Positions 39,962 through 40,017 of a DNA stretch of 40,017 nt are shown one piece after another. Each line of letters begins with the position of its first letter. Positions within the stretch are counted from its first letter, which is position 1. The stretch spans positions 1 through 40,017 of the forward strand of contig NZ_SPFY01000020.1 of NCBI RefSeq assembly GCF_005844325.1, in the 5' to 3' direction. The DNA comes from Collinsella aerofaciens. Its GTDB lineage: Bacteria > Actinomycetota > Coriobacteriia > Coriobacteriales > Coriobacteriaceae. The notes beneath the pieces are model-generated. The model made no database searches. It worked only from the letters and a program-made list of their open reading frames with translations, and was not told where the DNA came from. Position numbers and translations under genes: made by a program.

Positions 39962-40017
39962 CTGAACTGCCTCCCATTTCTTGGACACGAGAAATGGGAG
40001 GCTTTTTATGCGTGTCG
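39962..40017 (+). mobile_element. Left end of an IS3-family (IS150-like) insertion sequence, partial
   Basis: From TGAACTGC at 39962 the sequence runs CCTCCCATTTC, TTGGACAC, GAGAAATGGGAGGC, closely resembling the left end of IS150-group elements (TG-ACTGC, CCCATTT, TTGGAC, AAATGG). The inverted halves GCCTCCCATTTCT / AGAAATGGGAGGC (39969-39981, 39990-40002) plus TTTTT form a terminator-like hairpin that would block read-in from outside. ATG at 40008 is a possible start of the first transposase frame (MRV...). The rest is outside the window, so the call depends on the end sequence only. Confidence 0.6.

Overview
The window looks like a chromosomal segment of a high-GC Gram-positive of the class Coriobacteriia, most like Collinsella. 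This is an inference from overall protein character, a Tat-exported lipoprotein, a split transketolase, fructose-type PTS genes, Gram-positive gene types (TilS-Hpt-FtsH, WalJ-like MBL protein, RlmCD-type methyltransferase) and many short palindromic repeats. No 16S rRNA or taxonomic marker was compared. The window opens in the last bases of a 5S rRNA and closes in the left end of an IS3/IS150-like insertion sequence.

Layout. 1-101: 5S rRNA 3' end and terminator. 166-2233: a small membrane protein, an Hsp20 chaperone and a WalJ/YycJ-like metallo-hydrolase. 2282-6659: tilS, hpt and ftsH, the conserved tRNA-lysidine / purine salvage / membrane protease cluster. 6845-10543: a class I/II aminotransferase, a PHP phosphoesterase and, convergent, an Fe-S RNA m5U methyltransferase. 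10893-13163: a polar amino-acid ABC importer operon. 13474-15549: an EF-G paralogue with altered GTPase motifs. 15678-16661: an exported or anchored nuclease.

16781-24202 is the most distinctive metabolic locus. A LacI regulator is divergent from a six-gene operon: fructose-type PTS EIIBC, a GatZ/KbaZ-like protein with no catalytic GatY partner, a small transaldolase, both halves of a split transketolase, and EIIA. It reads as a complete route that takes up a sugar by phosphorylation and feeds it into the pentose phosphate pool; the substrate is unknown. 24203-24892 is a 690-base gene-free block with a 66-base near-perfect palindrome, many TTAGAGAGAT-type motifs and two copies of a dispersed repeat. 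24893-34910 holds a LarE-like sulfur transferase, a HAD phosphatase, a second LacI regulator, GlmS, a GntR/FCD regulator, a YeiH-type membrane protein, a degenerate NtrC-like regulator, a small basic membrane protein and a nitroreductase. 35205-39903 holds a short conserved-looking protein and a MarR-controlled heterodimeric ABC exporter with one degenerate ATPase site.

The gaps between genes carry a large number of hairpins. Several share a GGGACAG or GGGGCAG core and fall into at least three families (about 6725, 21156, 24282, 24761, 27865, 27929, 30036, 39903). A separate 151-base cruciform lies at 10651-10801. No CRISPR array, tRNA, prophage or complete transposase was found.
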